In this document: positions 13,753 through 21,424 of the stretch, one piece after another
Position numbering within the stretch: the stretch's first letter is position 1
Layout: each line of letters begins with the position of its first letter
Virus record (IMG/VR): IMGVR_UViG_3300038429_000286
Span: 1-36,722 of that record
DNA: 36,722 bases
Strand: one strand, 5' to 3'
Source of the DNA: a virus
Program-made: the position numbers and the translations under genes
The notes under the pieces: model-generated
What the model was told of the DNA's origin: nothing
Seen by the model: the letters and a program-made list of their open reading frames with translations, nothing else
Databases searched by the model: none

Positions 13753-14715
13753 TCATTTCGCTTTCTCCCGCTTCTCGCATTCTTGCATCGCCAGTACATC
13801 ATTCCAATCCTTGACTTGCGGTATGCGTGTTTCCGTCGTTACTTTGTCCTGCATTTTCTGCGTGAGCATCAATGCGGCTTCCAATCCTGCCACGTCCCGA
13901 TCCGCAAAAATAACGAGTTTCGTGATATCCGGTCCAATCTCAAACTTTGCCAATAACGTAGCATTCAGCGCGGCCCAAGTTGGAATGCCGGTTAGCTTCG
14001 TCGCTGAAAATGCCGTCTCGATTCCTTCCGCTATTCCTACTATGTCGTTTGCTGGCATCAATTGCGCTGCGCAACCACAGTGGCCAGTCAACGCGGAAAG
14101 CATTTTACGCGGCTCAAGATTTTGGATCTTCGCGCCTTCGGATGTCAGATAGGTCACATGCGCGGTGACTAGTTCCGAATCCCCATTGCGTACCGCCGCT
14201 AAAAGCGCCGGGAATCGTCCGATGCTTTGGCGTTCATGCCAATACTCAACGCTTGGATGAGCTCGCAACTGATGTCCTTCTGGCAACGGCCACAACGATC
14301 GACTCGCTAGATATTCTACCGCAGCATCACAATTCTCTACCAAACAACTTTCCTTGAGCAGCATTTTTACTCGGCGTGTTGGTTCCGCTATCTCGAGTGC
14401 TCTTGGTTCCCGTTTGACGGGTTCGATTTTCTGGCTTGGTGTAATGCCCTCGATTTCCAGCACGCGGTGAAATGCATCCTTGAACGTAAGTCGGCAAAAT
14501 CCCATGATGAGTTTGAATCCGTCACCGGCTCTGCATTGATTACAAATAAACGTTCCCTTGCCGCGATTATCGAATCGAAACCGATCCTTGCCGCCGCAGA
14601 TGGGACATGGCCCGTGCTTATCCTTGAGAAATTCTTGCGCGATTCCGCATTTCATCAACACGCGAATCCATCCGTCCGATCCTAGCCGCGCGTGAATTGA
14701 AACCGCATCGATCAT
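13753..14715 (-). CDS. Phage primase (zinc-binding plus Toprim)
   Basis: 320 residues from the Met at 14715 (MIDAVSIHARLGSDGWIRVL). N-terminal zinc finger CPICGG ... FICNQC (C37, C40, C58, C61) as in P4/gp4-type primases. The Toprim part has the glutamate motif IAEGIETAFSA (~228-238) and the DxD-like motif VIFADRD (~267-273). It makes RNA primers for phage replication. It overlaps the helicase stop by 4 nt, so primase and helicase are coupled. Confidence 0.88.
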   Translation of the reverse strand: MIDAVSIHARLGSDGWIRVLMKCGIAQEFLKDKHGPCPICGGKDRFRFDNRGKGTFICNQCRAGDGFKLIMGFCRLTFKDAFHRVLEIEGITPSQKIEPVKREPRALEIAEPTRRVKMLLKESCLVENCDAAVEYLASRSLWPLPEGHQLRAHPSVEYWHERQSIGRFPALLAAVRNGDSELVTAHVTYLTSEGAKIQNLEPRKMLSALTGHCGCAAQLMPANDIVGIAEGIETAFSATKLTGIPTWAALNATLLAKFEIGPDITKLVIFADRDVAGLEAALMLTQKMQDKVTTETRIPQVKDWNDVLAMQECEKREKAK

Positions 14716-16394
14716 GCGGTCCTCTTTTGCGCAGCCTTCGCATAGGCAATGATTTTCGACCTGAGCCATCCTGATGTTCCAACCGAGCATGGCGTCGGGG
14801 GTAGATTCCAAAATAGCGACGGCATGCGTTCATCATCGGGCCGTTTGAATTTCTCGCGTGTCTGCATCCATGCCCACCAGCGGCCTGATTTTTCTTTTGA
14901 TTGCCATCGATCTGGCCAGCGCGTCGCATACCAACTGCAGGCTTCGCGAAAGAATTGCTGTGTCGTTTCTACGGCCGGAAGCACCGAACCGATTTCCCCT
15001 AGGTGCGCTTGCACAACTTGCACGGGGTGAGGTTTCGGGACCGGTTGCCAACCGCAATTCGGGCATCGCGCACCCTCGTCGCTGATAACCCACATGCGAG
15101 AGCACTCAGGACAATGCCGCGGTTTCTCATTCCCGTTTAATCGATCTTCCGCAAACTTATCGCACGCTTGCGCATTGATGTTTTCGCCTTTTAGGGACCA
15201 ATCGCGTTCATAGGTCGGCAACCCAAGATTTTCAACCACGCGGCCGTGGTCGATCAGAATCATGGAATCTTTATCGGGCGCTGGCCGCATGCCGCGACCA
15301 ATGGCCTGGAGATACAGAACCACCGATCGTGTAGGCCGAGCCAAGACGATGCACTGGACCGAAGGGATATCAATCCCGTAGGACAACAGAAAGCAATTCA
15401 CCACGACTTGAGTCACGCCCGCCTCGAGCCGTGCAATGACTTCCTCGCGAACGTCCTCCGCATCCGCATCGGTTAATTGTTCACACGCCACGCCGGCTCG
15501 CGAAAATTCCTCGCGAATGTGCGCGCCGTGTTTTTTGTCGCATGAAAAAACAATCGTTCGCTTACCGTTGGCGATGCGTAACCAATTTTCGACGATATCG
15601 CCGACTAATTTAGGCCGCGACATGAGTGCTGAAAGTTCGCCAGTCACATAGTCGCCGGTCTTGGAATCCTTCGCGATATGTCCAAGTTCTTTTTTCGACA
15701 TGACCGGTTTGGCAAATATTCGAATTGGGCATAGAGCCCGAAGCCCGATCAGGTCATTGACCGAAGGCCCCAATACGAGTTCGTCGAATTGTTCATCCAA
15801 AGCGACGCCTGATGTCTTGGCCGGCGTTGCAGTGAATCCGACATGCCACGCCAAGGGGTAGCTGTTCATGATCGCCCTGCGGCTTTCTCCAAGCGCCAGA
15901 TGTGCCTCATCGAAAATCACAAGATCCGCGAAAGGCAGTGGCATGCGCTTGTCGACCAAGCATCGGCGGTAGAGGGTGTCGACGCTCGCAATTTGAATCG
16001 TGCGTGACCAGTTCGTGAAACCGGGAAGTGCGGCAGCCATAATTCCATGCGGCAACTTGAAATCATCCAGCCGTTCGTGCAACTGCCGCACGAGCCGCGT
16101 CCGAGTTGCCAACACCAGCACCCGAAGGTCTCCGAGCATGGCCGCTGCGATCAGAGTCGCGATGCAGTGGGTTTTCCCACTTCCGGTTGGCGCTTGACAG
16201 AGCACACGTCGGAATCGGCCAAGGGCGAGCATCAACCGATTGAACAAATCTCGTTGGTAGTCTCGCAGCACATCGCCGTGCGGTGGAACCGTGGAAAGCC
16301 AGGCCGATGAAATTGGCTCAGTCGCCGGCGGTTCAGAGGGGAAGTAGATATCACCCTGTTGTGAGGTATCAGTTCTTTCCATCTTACTATCCAA
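14712..16394 (-). CDS. DEAD/DEAH-box superfamily 2 helicase with zinc ribbon
   Basis: 560 residues. Walker A APTGSGKT (68-75), Walker B DEAH (162-165), motif III TAT (188-190) and a C-terminal motif VI QAIGRGMRPAPD mark an SF2 helicase. A CPEC...CPNC zinc ribbon follows at about 420-445. It is likely the replicative or origin-opening helicase acting with the adjacent primase. The start could also be Met5 at 16382. The 5' end overlaps the DUF1376 gene next to a GGATT repeat. Confidence 0.88.
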   Translation of the reverse strand: MDSKMERTDTSQQGDIYFPSEPPATEPISSAWLSTVPPHGDVLRDYQRDLFNRLMLALGRFRRVLCQAPTGSGKTHCIATLIAAAMLGDLRVLVLATRTRLVRQLHERLDDFKLPHGIMAAALPGFTNWSRTIQIASVDTLYRRCLVDKRMPLPFADLVIFDEAHLALGESRRAIMNSYPLAWHVGFTATPAKTSGVALDEQFDELVLGPSVNDLIGLRALCPIRIFAKPVMSKKELGHIAKDSKTGDYVTGELSALMSRPKLVGDIVENWLRIANGKRTIVFSCDKKHGAHIREEFSRAGVACEQLTDADAEDVREEVIARLEAGVTQVVVNCFLLSYGIDIPSVQCIVLARPTRSVVLYLQAIGRGMRPAPDKDSMILIDHGRVVENLGLPTYERDWSLKGENINAQACDKFAEDRLNGNEKPRHCPECSRMWVISDEGARCPNCGWQPVPKPHPVQVVQAHLGEIGSVLPAVETTQQFFREACSWYATRWPDRWQSKEKSGRWWAWMQTREKFKRPDDERMPSLFWNLPPTPCSVGTSGWLRSKIIAYAKAAQKRTA

Positions 16395-16914
16395 CCTTGG
16401 CTAGGATTCTGGGATTGGATTGGATTGGATTGGATGGTGCTTTTTTGCTACCTGGTTTGCTTTGTGTTTTGCTATTTGTTTGCTGAGGCAACCCATCAAG
16501 CAACGGATCAGCAATTGCTACATGGTTGCTACCATTTTGCTTGCCGTTTGCTTCATGGTTTGCTACTCGTTTGCTACTCGTTTGCTTGCCGCCTTTGCTG
16601 CCGACCTCGGCTCGTTTTTTTGAAATCTCGAATGCCCTCACGCGATGCGCCTCTAGTCGCTCGTTCACCAATCGGTTTCCGCGGCGGACAAACTTATGGG
16701 ATACATCTGGCCAAAATCGATCAAATAACTCGCGATCCCATCGCACGAGCTTGCAGATGCTAGCCGGATCGGTCGGCAGCGAATTGGAATCAAGCGTCCA
16801 TTGATACCCGAGCAATGTCATGTACAACGATGCGGCCTCCCCATCCCAGTCAGCAGTCGCAGCTAAAAAATCGCCTACGAATAGCGGCATGAATGGTTGC
16901 TGGCGTTTTGTCAC
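16387..16914 (-). CDS. DUF1376-family phage replication protein
   Basis: MTKRQQPFMPLFVGDFLAAT followed by LYMTLLGYQW and LPTDPASICKLVRW match DUF1376 (YdaU-like), a winged-helix family next to phage replicative helicases. The C-terminal third (KGGKQTSSKRVANHEANGKQ onward) is low-complexity Ser/Asn/Gln/Lys. It ends in a stretch encoded by a 5-nt tandem repeat, which can shift frame. Probable role: initiator or helicase loader. Confidence 0.75.
   Translation of the reverse strand: MTKRQQPFMPLFVGDFLAATADWDGEAASLYMTLLGYQWTLDSNSLPTDPASICKLVRWDRELFDRFWPDVSHKFVRRGNRLVNERLEAHRVRAFEISKKRAEVGSKGGKQTSSKRVANHEANGKQNGSNHVAIADPLLDGLPQQTNSKTQSKPGSKKAPSNPIQSNPRILAKVG
16413..16436. repeat. Pentanucleotide repeat (GGATT) x4.8
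   Basis: Four full GGATT units plus four bases lie inside the 3' end of the DUF1376 gene (encoding SNPIQSNP). Five is not a multiple of three, so slippage would change the C-terminus of this protein and its overlap with the helicase start. Confidence 0.85.
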
Positions 16915-17093
16915 GATTGCAGTCGCCGCTCGCGTTCCATTTCACGAATCCGCGCGGGAGTTCGCTGGCGAATTAACGCTGCCACCTCGCGGAAAAAAAT
17001 GCGCGCTTTTTCGATATCTGGCGCGGCGAGCATCCGTTGATAAGCATCTTCGATAGACTTTTCGAGGTTGGCCGCGGATTGATCTTTCGACAT
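16911..17093 (-). CDS. Small helical phage protein, 60 aa
   Basis: Start chosen at the Met at 17093 (MSKDQSAANLEKSIEDAYQR). The rest is one or two charged helices (FFREVAALIRQRTPARIREM). Its TGA overlaps the ATG of the DUF1376 gene. Function unknown. Confidence 0.6.
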   Translation of the reverse strand: MSKDQSAANLEKSIEDAYQRMLAAPDIEKARIFFREVAALIRQRTPARIREMERERRLQS

Positions 17094-17184
17094 TTTTCGC
17101 TCCCATGTACCCCTGTTTGAAAGGCGGCGCGCCCACGCGTAAACATGGGAGGAAAACCGCTTAACTCCGGGGATCAATCCAAAG

Positions 17185-17397
17185 TTAGGGCGCGCCGTTG
17201 GTTGATAGTATACCGACTGCTTCATACGCCGCAACCGCTTCGCATTTGCTGCACCGCTTTAGCAACCGCCGTTCAATCCCTCCGCCCTCCGCTGGATACC
17301 AAACCGGTACGCCGGCCGCATTTCGTTCGTACGCGCATCGGCAGCCGGCGAGGCGCGCGATGGGGTAGAGTTGCGCCGCGATGGCTTGCCAATCCAC
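17185..17397 (-). CDS. Small zinc-finger-like protein, 70 aa, GTG start
   Basis: A conserved core CRCAYERNAAGVPVWYPAEG followed by KRCSKCEAVAAYEA gives a CxC...CxxC set. A close relative is encoded on the opposite operon at 21651-21857 (CTCSFERNAAGVPIWYPSAG). It lies directly after the XRE repressor gene (5 nt), so it is expressed with it. Role unknown. A small DNA- or protein-binding adaptor is plausible. Confidence 0.6.
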   Translation of the reverse strand: MDWQAIAAQLYPIARLAGCRCAYERNAAGVPVWYPAEGGGIERRLLKRCSKCEAVAAYEAVGILSTNGAP

Positions 17398-17402
17398 CTG
17401 TT

Positions 17403-17600
17403 TTATACCAGTTCTTCCATTTTTAGGCCCGTTAGGCGAGCAATCTTTTTGAGATTGTCAATACTCGGTACGCGTTTGTTATTGATCCAAAGGCTTACCA
17501 AGCTCTGATCGACACCTACAGCCTTGGCGAAATCGCCCTGTTGAACATTGGCCGTACGCAAGTATTCATGCAATTTATTGTTGAACGGTTTTGCTTTCAT
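17403..17600 (-). CDS. XRE-family (Cro/CI-like) repressor, 65 aa
   Basis: A single HTH_3 domain: LHEYLRTANVQQGDFAKAVG, DQSLVSLWINNKRVPSIDNL, ending ARLTGLKMEELV. There is no dimerisation or peptidase domain, so it is Cro-sized rather than CI-sized. It is the first gene of the leftward transcript, and its ATG coincides with the predicted transcription start, so it may be leaderless as lambda cI is from PRM. It probably binds the TGTC/GACA sites at 17630-17665. Confidence 0.85.
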   Translation of the reverse strand: MKAKPFNNKLHEYLRTANVQQGDFAKAVGVDQSLVSLWINNKRVPSIDNLKKIARLTGLKMEELV

Positions 17601-17606
17601 AGTGTC

Positions 17607-17635
17607 ATCCCATCACATTTTTGGCAGTTTGTCAA
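17607..17635 (-). promoter_or_regulatory. Leftward promoter of the repressor/replication operon
   Basis: On the minus strand TTGACA (17635-17630), 17-nt spacer, TGA-TGGGAT (extended -10, 17612-17607). The predicted start is about 17600, the A of the repressor ATG. The -35 box overlaps the first operator-like repeat, so autoregulation is likely. Confidence 0.5.
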
Positions 17636-17665
17636 AATTTATGTAGACAGATGTCAAAACTTATG
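17630..17665. promoter_or_regulatory. Operator-like repeats in the lysis/lysogeny switch
   Basis: TGTCAAAATTTATG (17630-17643) and TGTCAAAACTTATG (17652-17665) match at 13 of 14 bases and are 22 bp apart (two helical turns). The inverse element GACA at 17646-17649 forms GACA-GA-TGTC with the second repeat and TGTC-N12-GACA with the first. These are likely sites for the XRE repressor and sit between divergent genes. Confidence 0.6.
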
Positions 17666-17698
17666 ATTTCATACTCCCATGTTCAAGGAAACCCACCA

Positions 17699-17884
17699 AT
17701 GACCACCCTACGCGACCTAACCATCAGCACCCTTGGCCCGGTGTCCACTGACGGCATCACGGTGCATGAACACTACCTGCCAGCCCGCCGGGCCTGCGCA
17801 CAGAGCGAAACCGACAACATACCTGCGCGCCCCTACGGCACCGGGGTTGACGGGATGGCCATTTACAAAGGCTTGCAACTGTGA
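17699..17884 (+). CDS. First gene of the rightward operon, 61 aa
   Basis: MTTLRDLTISTLGPVSTDGI continues to IYKGLQL. It is polar with no HTH, cysteine motif or membrane span. AGG is found shortly before the ATG. As the first rightward gene after the operators it would be expressed immediately. Its stop overlaps the GTG of the TnpB fragment. Function not recognised. Confidence 0.55.
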   Translation: MTTLRDLTISTLGPVSTDGITVHEHYLPARRACAQSETDNIPARPYGTGVDGMAIYKGLQL

Positions 17885-18501
17885 CCAGCATGGCCTTGGC
17901 GCCCACACCGGACCACTGGCCTGGGCGGCAGTGCCAGCATCAAGAAGCTATGAAGAAACAGGACGTTTCGCCCCCGTTGGGACGGATTCACCGCAAGACC
18001 GCGAATCAGCGCAAGGACGCGCTGCATAAGTTTTCGAGAAAGATGGTCGATCAGTATCAGGAGATAGTCGTCGGCGATGTCAGCAGCACCAATCTCGTGA
18101 AAACCAAGATGGCGAAATCCGTCTTGGATTCCGGGTGGGGCATGCTCAAGAACTTCCTGGATTACAAGAGCCAGTCGGCTGCCCGGAACTTCTCAGTCGT
18201 CAGCGAGAGAAACACATCGCGAGTTTGTTCTAGCTGTGGCAGCGCAAGCGGCCCCAGCGGTCTAAGGCAGCTCGTTGTAAGGTCTTGGATATGTAGTGAA
18301 TGTGGTGACACTCACGACCGCGACGTCAACGCCGCGAAGAATATCCTGATCGGGTCCAGATGTCGGACCTCCGAGCGCGGGAACGAGTCATCGGACTCGC
18401 TGGTTCCGTCGAGCAGGCTGCAAGCGCCGTCGCGAGACAGGGACAGAAACAGCGAGGACGGCGGCATGAGCACCGGTGGATTTAACAAAGGGGAAGGTTG
18501 A
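17881..18501 (+). pseudogene. N-terminally deleted TnpB (IS200/IS605-type), 206 aa
   Basis: From about residue 36 it aligns with the C-terminal half of TnpB: HRKTANQRKDALHKF, then KMAKSVLDSGWGMLKNFLDY, CSSCGSASG, CSECGDTHDRDVNAAKNIL. The wedge/REC domains and RuvC-I aspartate are absent. RuvC-III aspartate (HDRD) and the four zinc cysteines (C116, C119, C138, C141) are kept. The usual RuvC-II glutamate is Gly65 (IVVGDV), and a glutamate lies at the shifted position 109 (VVSER). It cannot cut by the known mechanism. Yet it sits in frame in the operon with GTGA and TGATG couplings to both neighbours. Confidence 0.75.
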
Positions 18502-19439
18502 TGAGTGCGAAGAAAACCACGAAGGCCACTGCGGAGTCCGCCGAGATCATCACGGCATACAAGGGATTCGACGCCTCCATGCAGTGCCGAGGCTATCAGT
18601 ATAAGATTGGTGAGACCTACAAACACGCGGGTGAAGTCAAAGTGTGCGAGTCGGGTCTGCATTCGTGCGAAAACCCGCTCGATGTTTTCAGCTACTACCC
18701 GCCTGGCGTATCGGTGTTCGCCGAGGTCGAAGCAAGCGGGAAGATCGCGCGCCATAACGGTGATAGTAAGGTCGCGAGTGGCAAGCTTCACGTCAAGGCG
18801 ATGATCTCGCTGCCTGATTACATCGGCCGCGCGATTGCGTGGGCGACGGCGCATTGCGATCCATCGACATCGAAACATGCGGAGGCGGAACGCGCCGCAT
18901 CGTCGGCCACCGGGGACAGTTCCGCATCGTCGGCCACCGGGGACAGTTCCGCATCGTCGGCCACCGGGGACAGTTCCGCATCGTCGGCCACCGGGTACAG
19001 GTCCGCATCGTCGGCCACCGGGTACAGGTCCGCATCGTCGGCCACCGGGTACAGTTCCGCATCGTCGGCCACCGGGTACAGTTCCGCATCGTCGGCCACC
19101 GGGGACAGGTCCGCATCGTCGGCCACCGGGGACAGGTCCGCATCGTCGGCCACCGGGGACAGGTCCGCATCGTCGGCCACCGGGTACAGGTCCGCATCGT
19201 CGGCCACCGGGTACAGTTCCGCATCGTCGGCCACCGGCATCGCGGCCGTCGCCATGAGCATTGGCCGATTTGGCCGAGCCAAAGCGAGCGAAGGCGCGGC
19301 CATCGTTCTTTGCGAACACGATGATAAAGGCAATCTGCTGCACATCCGCGCGAGCCGCGTTGGCGACAACGGGATCGAGCCCGATGTTTTCTACATGCTG
19401 GTCGGCGGCGAGTTCGTGAAGTGGGATGTGCCGTCGTGA
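18501..19439 (+). CDS. DUF7666-type phage protein with 9-residue tandem repeats, 312 aa
   Basis: The ATG at 18501 is decided by GGGGAAGG 6 nt upstream and a TGATG overlap. Residues ~15-120 (ITAYKGFDASMQCRGYQYKI, CESGLHSCENPLDVFSYY, DYIGRAIAWA) resemble DUF7666. Then 13 copies of a SASSATG(D/Y)(S/R) unit follow, and a C-terminal globular part with FYMLVGGEFVKWD. The repeats resemble left-handed beta-roll units. Likely a structural or binding protein. Cellular role unknown. Confidence 0.75.
   Translation: MSAKKTTKATAESAEIITAYKGFDASMQCRGYQYKIGETYKHAGEVKVCESGLHSCENPLDVFSYYPPGVSVFAEVEASGKIARHNGDSKVASGKLHVKAMISLPDYIGRAIAWATAHCDPSTSKHAEAERAASSATGDSSASSATGDSSASSATGDSSASSATGYRSASSATGYRSASSATGYSSASSATGYSSASSATGDRSASSATGDRSASSATGDRSASSATGYRSASSATGYSSASSATGIAAVAMSIGRFGRAKASEGAAIVLCEHDDKGNLLHIRASRVGDNGIEPDVFYMLVGGEFVKWDVPS
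18897..19247 (+). repeat. 27-nt coding tandem repeat, 13 units
   Basis: The unit GCATCGTCGGCCACCGGG is followed by (G/T)ACAG(T/G)TCC. Within the array only two bases vary: the first base of one codon (GAC or TAC) and the third base of the next (AGT or AGG). This gives DS, YR, YS and DR combinations in the order DS, DS, DS, YR, YR, YS, YS, DR, DR, DR, YR, YS, then a degenerate last unit. Confidence 0.95.
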
Positions 19440-19699
19440 ACCTCCGCTGCATGACCTGCCAATCCGTCTTCCGCGAGGCCGACGCCATCAGTGACCTCCA
19501 TTGCCCCGAGTGCCATGGCACGCAGTTGTGGGAGACCGCCGCAAAGACGGACGATCAATTGGCCGACGAGCAGTTTGCCGCCGAGGCCGAGGAGAGCAGC
19601 GCGGAACTTGAGGCCGTAGCGCGGCGACGCATTGAAGCGCGCGGAATTGCCGATGAGCTGGTGGACGTGCTGCGGGATGTGATGGGAGGTGCGCGATGA
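19436..19699 (+). CDS. Zinc-ribbon phage protein, 87 aa, GTG start
   Basis: The GTG at 19436 overlaps the preceding TGA (GTGA). N-terminal ribbon: NLRCMTCQSVF ... LHCPECHGTQLW (CxxC...CxxC). The C-terminal half is an acidic helix. Probably nucleic-acid or protein binding. It overlaps the next gene by 4 nt. Confidence 0.65.
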   Translation: MNLRCMTCQSVFREADAISDLHCPECHGTQLWETAAKTDDQLADEQFAAEAEESSAELEAVARRRIEARGIADELVDVLRDVMGGAR

Positions 19700-20013
19700 G
19701 CATTGATTACCCGAATCGCGAATACTGGCTGGCCATCCGCAAGACGTTGCCGCGTCCAGTTCGATATATTCACGTCAGCGGCTTCGGTCGCATAGCACGG
19801 CGTTCTCTACCGTTCAACGTGGCCACTGGCGTTACACGCACCGTTCGCCGCGAAAAGCGTCCGGACAAGAAAGCGCGCATGGCAGCGAAGTATAAGGCGT
19901 TCTTCGCCGACCCGAAGATGCGCGCGCGCATTGAGGAATTGAGCTTGGCATGGGCTGTGCGAATGAATCCGCGTCTAGTGCGTGATACGGTTTTAGGCTC
20001 GGCAAAATCATGA
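19696..20013 (+). CDS. Phage protein, 105 aa
   Basis: MSIDYPNREYWLAIRKTLPR, a basic middle (VRREKRPDKKARMAAKYKAF) and a helical end. Overall basic, which suggests nucleic-acid contact. ATGA coupling to both neighbours. Family not recognised. Confidence 0.6.
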   Translation: MSIDYPNREYWLAIRKTLPRPVRYIHVSGFGRIARRSLPFNVATGVTRTVRREKRPDKKARMAAKYKAFFADPKMRARIEELSLAWAVRMNPRLVRDTVLGSAKS

Positions 20014-20453
20014 TTACCGACGATCGCCTACGCCACCTATCCAGTTCAGACTACGCCAAGAGCGAGCCGGGGCAGATTGCGGCGGAATTGCTGGAGGCGC
20101 GTGAGCGCATTACCGCGCTGGAGGCGCAACTTAAGGACTACGACGCGGGCGAAACCGATAATGGAATACTGCTGCATCGAGCCGAGACGGCGGAGGATCT
20201 AGTGAAAGCGCTGGAGGCAGCATTGAAATGGGCGATAGAGAATGATGCCGCATGGACGAATGATAGCGAATTGCCTGACGAGTGCCGAACTGTCATCTGC
20301 GAGATACGCGATAAATTGTATCCCGCTGCGGAAACGTCCGTGAAGCCTGAGTCGCGCGAGTGTTGTCCATTCTGCGGATCTGCGCCACGCAATCCATGCG
20401 ACTACGCGTATCCGCATCCTCCAGCATCCGAACCGAAAACCGAGGGAAAGTGA
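20010..20453 (+). CDS. Coiled-coil protein with C-terminal zinc-finger-like tail, 147 aa
   Basis: Residues ~20-80 are a coiled coil (LLEARERITALEAQLKDYDA). The C-terminus has CCPFCGSAPRNPCDYAYPHP, a Lar-like CPFCG knuckle. The neighbouring downstream gene also starts with a CPWCG knuckle. Function unknown. Confidence 0.6.
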   Translation: MITDDRLRHLSSSDYAKSEPGQIAAELLEARERITALEAQLKDYDAGETDNGILLHRAETAEDLVKALEAALKWAIENDAAWTNDSELPDECRTVICEIRDKLYPAAETSVKPESRECCPFCGSAPRNPCDYAYPHPPASEPKTEGK

Positions 20454-20665
20454 TGTTGCTGCCGTGTCCATGGTGCGGAAAGACCCCCGAGCACATCACG
20501 CTCGCCGAGGGCAGTACATATCGGTGGGCGATAGTCTCGCCTGACTGTTGCGGCGACATTATGGGAGAGATCAGGCGCTCGCCGTATCCAGCCAAGCTAG
20601 GCACCGATGAGGATCGACAGAGCGCAGTTGATTGGTGGAACACACGTTTCGACAGTAGCGATTGA
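20453..20665 (+). CDS. Lar-like restriction-alleviation family protein, 70 aa
   Basis: MLLPCPWCGKTPEHITLAEG, a second Cys pair (CCGD) and the ending SAVDWWNTRF fit the Lar family pattern (L.PCPFCG ... C..CG ... A...WN.R). Lar of Rac prophage modulates type I restriction-modification so that DNA escapes cutting. Many phage Lar-like proteins are only zinc ribbons of unknown role. TGATG overlap with the preceding gene. Confidence 0.7.
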   Translation: MLLPCPWCGKTPEHITLAEGSTYRWAIVSPDCCGDIMGEIRRSPYPAKLGTDEDRQSAVDWWNTRFDSSD

Positions 20666-20680
20666 TTCAAAAGGAAAGAT

Positions 20681-20902
20681 ATGAACGTTATGAACCGTCC
20701 TCTCATCATCCGCGCGCTGCACTCGCACGCGCTGGAATGTATCGACAGGGCGCTACACGCTCGGGCGAAGGGCGACCTCGACGAAGCGGGTAAGATGGCC
20801 GACGAGAGCAATGAAGCCCATGACTTGGCGGACGAACTGGAAACTGGCCGTCCTGGTATCGACTCCAACGGCAGATTTGCGACGGCAAAGGCGGTCGCAT
20901 GA
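20681..20902 (+). CDS. Small helical phage protein, 73 aa
   Basis: MNVMNRPLIIRALHSHALEC then a helix-turn-helix-like pair of helices (RAKGDLDEAGKMADESNEAH) reminiscent of a TPR-type hairpin. AGGAAAG is placed 5-6 nt before the ATG. Function unknown. Confidence 0.6.
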   Translation: MNVMNRPLIIRALHSHALECIDRALHARAKGDLDEAGKMADESNEAHDLADELETGRPGIDSNGRFATAKAVA

Positions 20903-21072
20903 CCGCCTGGCTCGAGCATCTTTCTTGGTCGCACGCTTCAGCGTTGTTGATCGTCGTCGTGTTCGCGCTCGTGTGGTTAGTGCGTAAAAGCCACCAACTG
21001 ATTTTGCCGCGCGACGTATTGCCGCCGCCATGTGCCCAAACGGAACGTCCGGTGTTTCGGGAGCGACGATGA
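20899..21072 (+). CDS. Small membrane protein, 57 aa
   Basis: MTAWLEHLSWSHASALLIVV followed by VFALVWLVRKSHQ: one membrane segment with a C-terminal cytoplasmic tail rich in Pro and Arg. ATGA coupling on both sides. Function unknown. Confidence 0.6.
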   Translation: MTAWLEHLSWSHASALLIVVVFALVWLVRKSHQLILPRDVLPPPCAQTERPVFRERR

Positions 21073-21263
21073 CCGAGGAAGTGACCGAGATCCGTTGCGG
21101 AATCCGCGACGCCCAGGCCAGTAAGACTTGCGAGCCGTTCGATGATCCACGCTCGCATGATTTCCAGGGGTGGGAAGAGTTTGACGACGGACGCGGCGGC
21201 ACGACTGTATGCACTCGCTGCGGCATCTCGGCGTTCTCGCACGCTATGCGGTACGCGCCATGA
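21069..21263 (+). CDS. Small putative zinc-binding protein, 64 aa
   Basis: MTEEVTEIRCGIRDAQASKT ... GGTTVCTRCGISAFSHAMRY. The C-terminal CTRCG pair and the first Cys residues may bind zinc. The 'H-D-F-x-x-W-E' stretch in the middle is typical of phage proteins of this type. Its stop overlaps the next ATG. Confidence 0.6.
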   Translation: MTEEVTEIRCGIRDAQASKTCEPFDDPRSHDFQGWEEFDDGRGGTTVCTRCGISAFSHAMRYAP

Positions 21264-21424
21264 CCCGCGAGCAGGCGATCCAACTGGCGCGGCGATTCGC
21301 CAAGGCGAAGCCGCAAAGCTATTACAGTGAGCCATTCCAGCCGCACGAGTGGGTGATCGATGCCATCGTGGCTGCGTATTTGAAGGGCTGCTACGAAAAC
21401 AAACCCGAGGTAAAGCCGAAGTGA
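21260..21424 (+). CDS. Small phage protein, 54 aa
   Basis: MTREQAIQLARRFAKAKPQS, FQPHEWVIDAIVAAYLKGCY. A short helical protein with no known domain. Coupled by ATGA upstream and by a GTGA overlap downstream. Confidence 0.6.
   Translation: MTREQAIQLARRFAKAKPQSYYSEPFQPHEWVIDAIVAAYLKGCYENKPEVKPK

Noticed and set aside
18897-19247. CRISPR-like array
   Set aside because: Units are back-to-back without spacers, are in frame with a protein and have no cas genes nearby.
18897-19247. Diversity-generating retroelement target
   Set aside because: Only two positions vary and not at adenines of a template repeat. There is no reverse transcriptase or template region in the window.
18312-19521. Several long open frames on both strands across the 27-nt repeats
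   Set aside because: The repeat unit has no stop in any frame, so all six frames stay open. Only the plus frame from 18501 has a ribosome site, flanking domains and a sensible composition.
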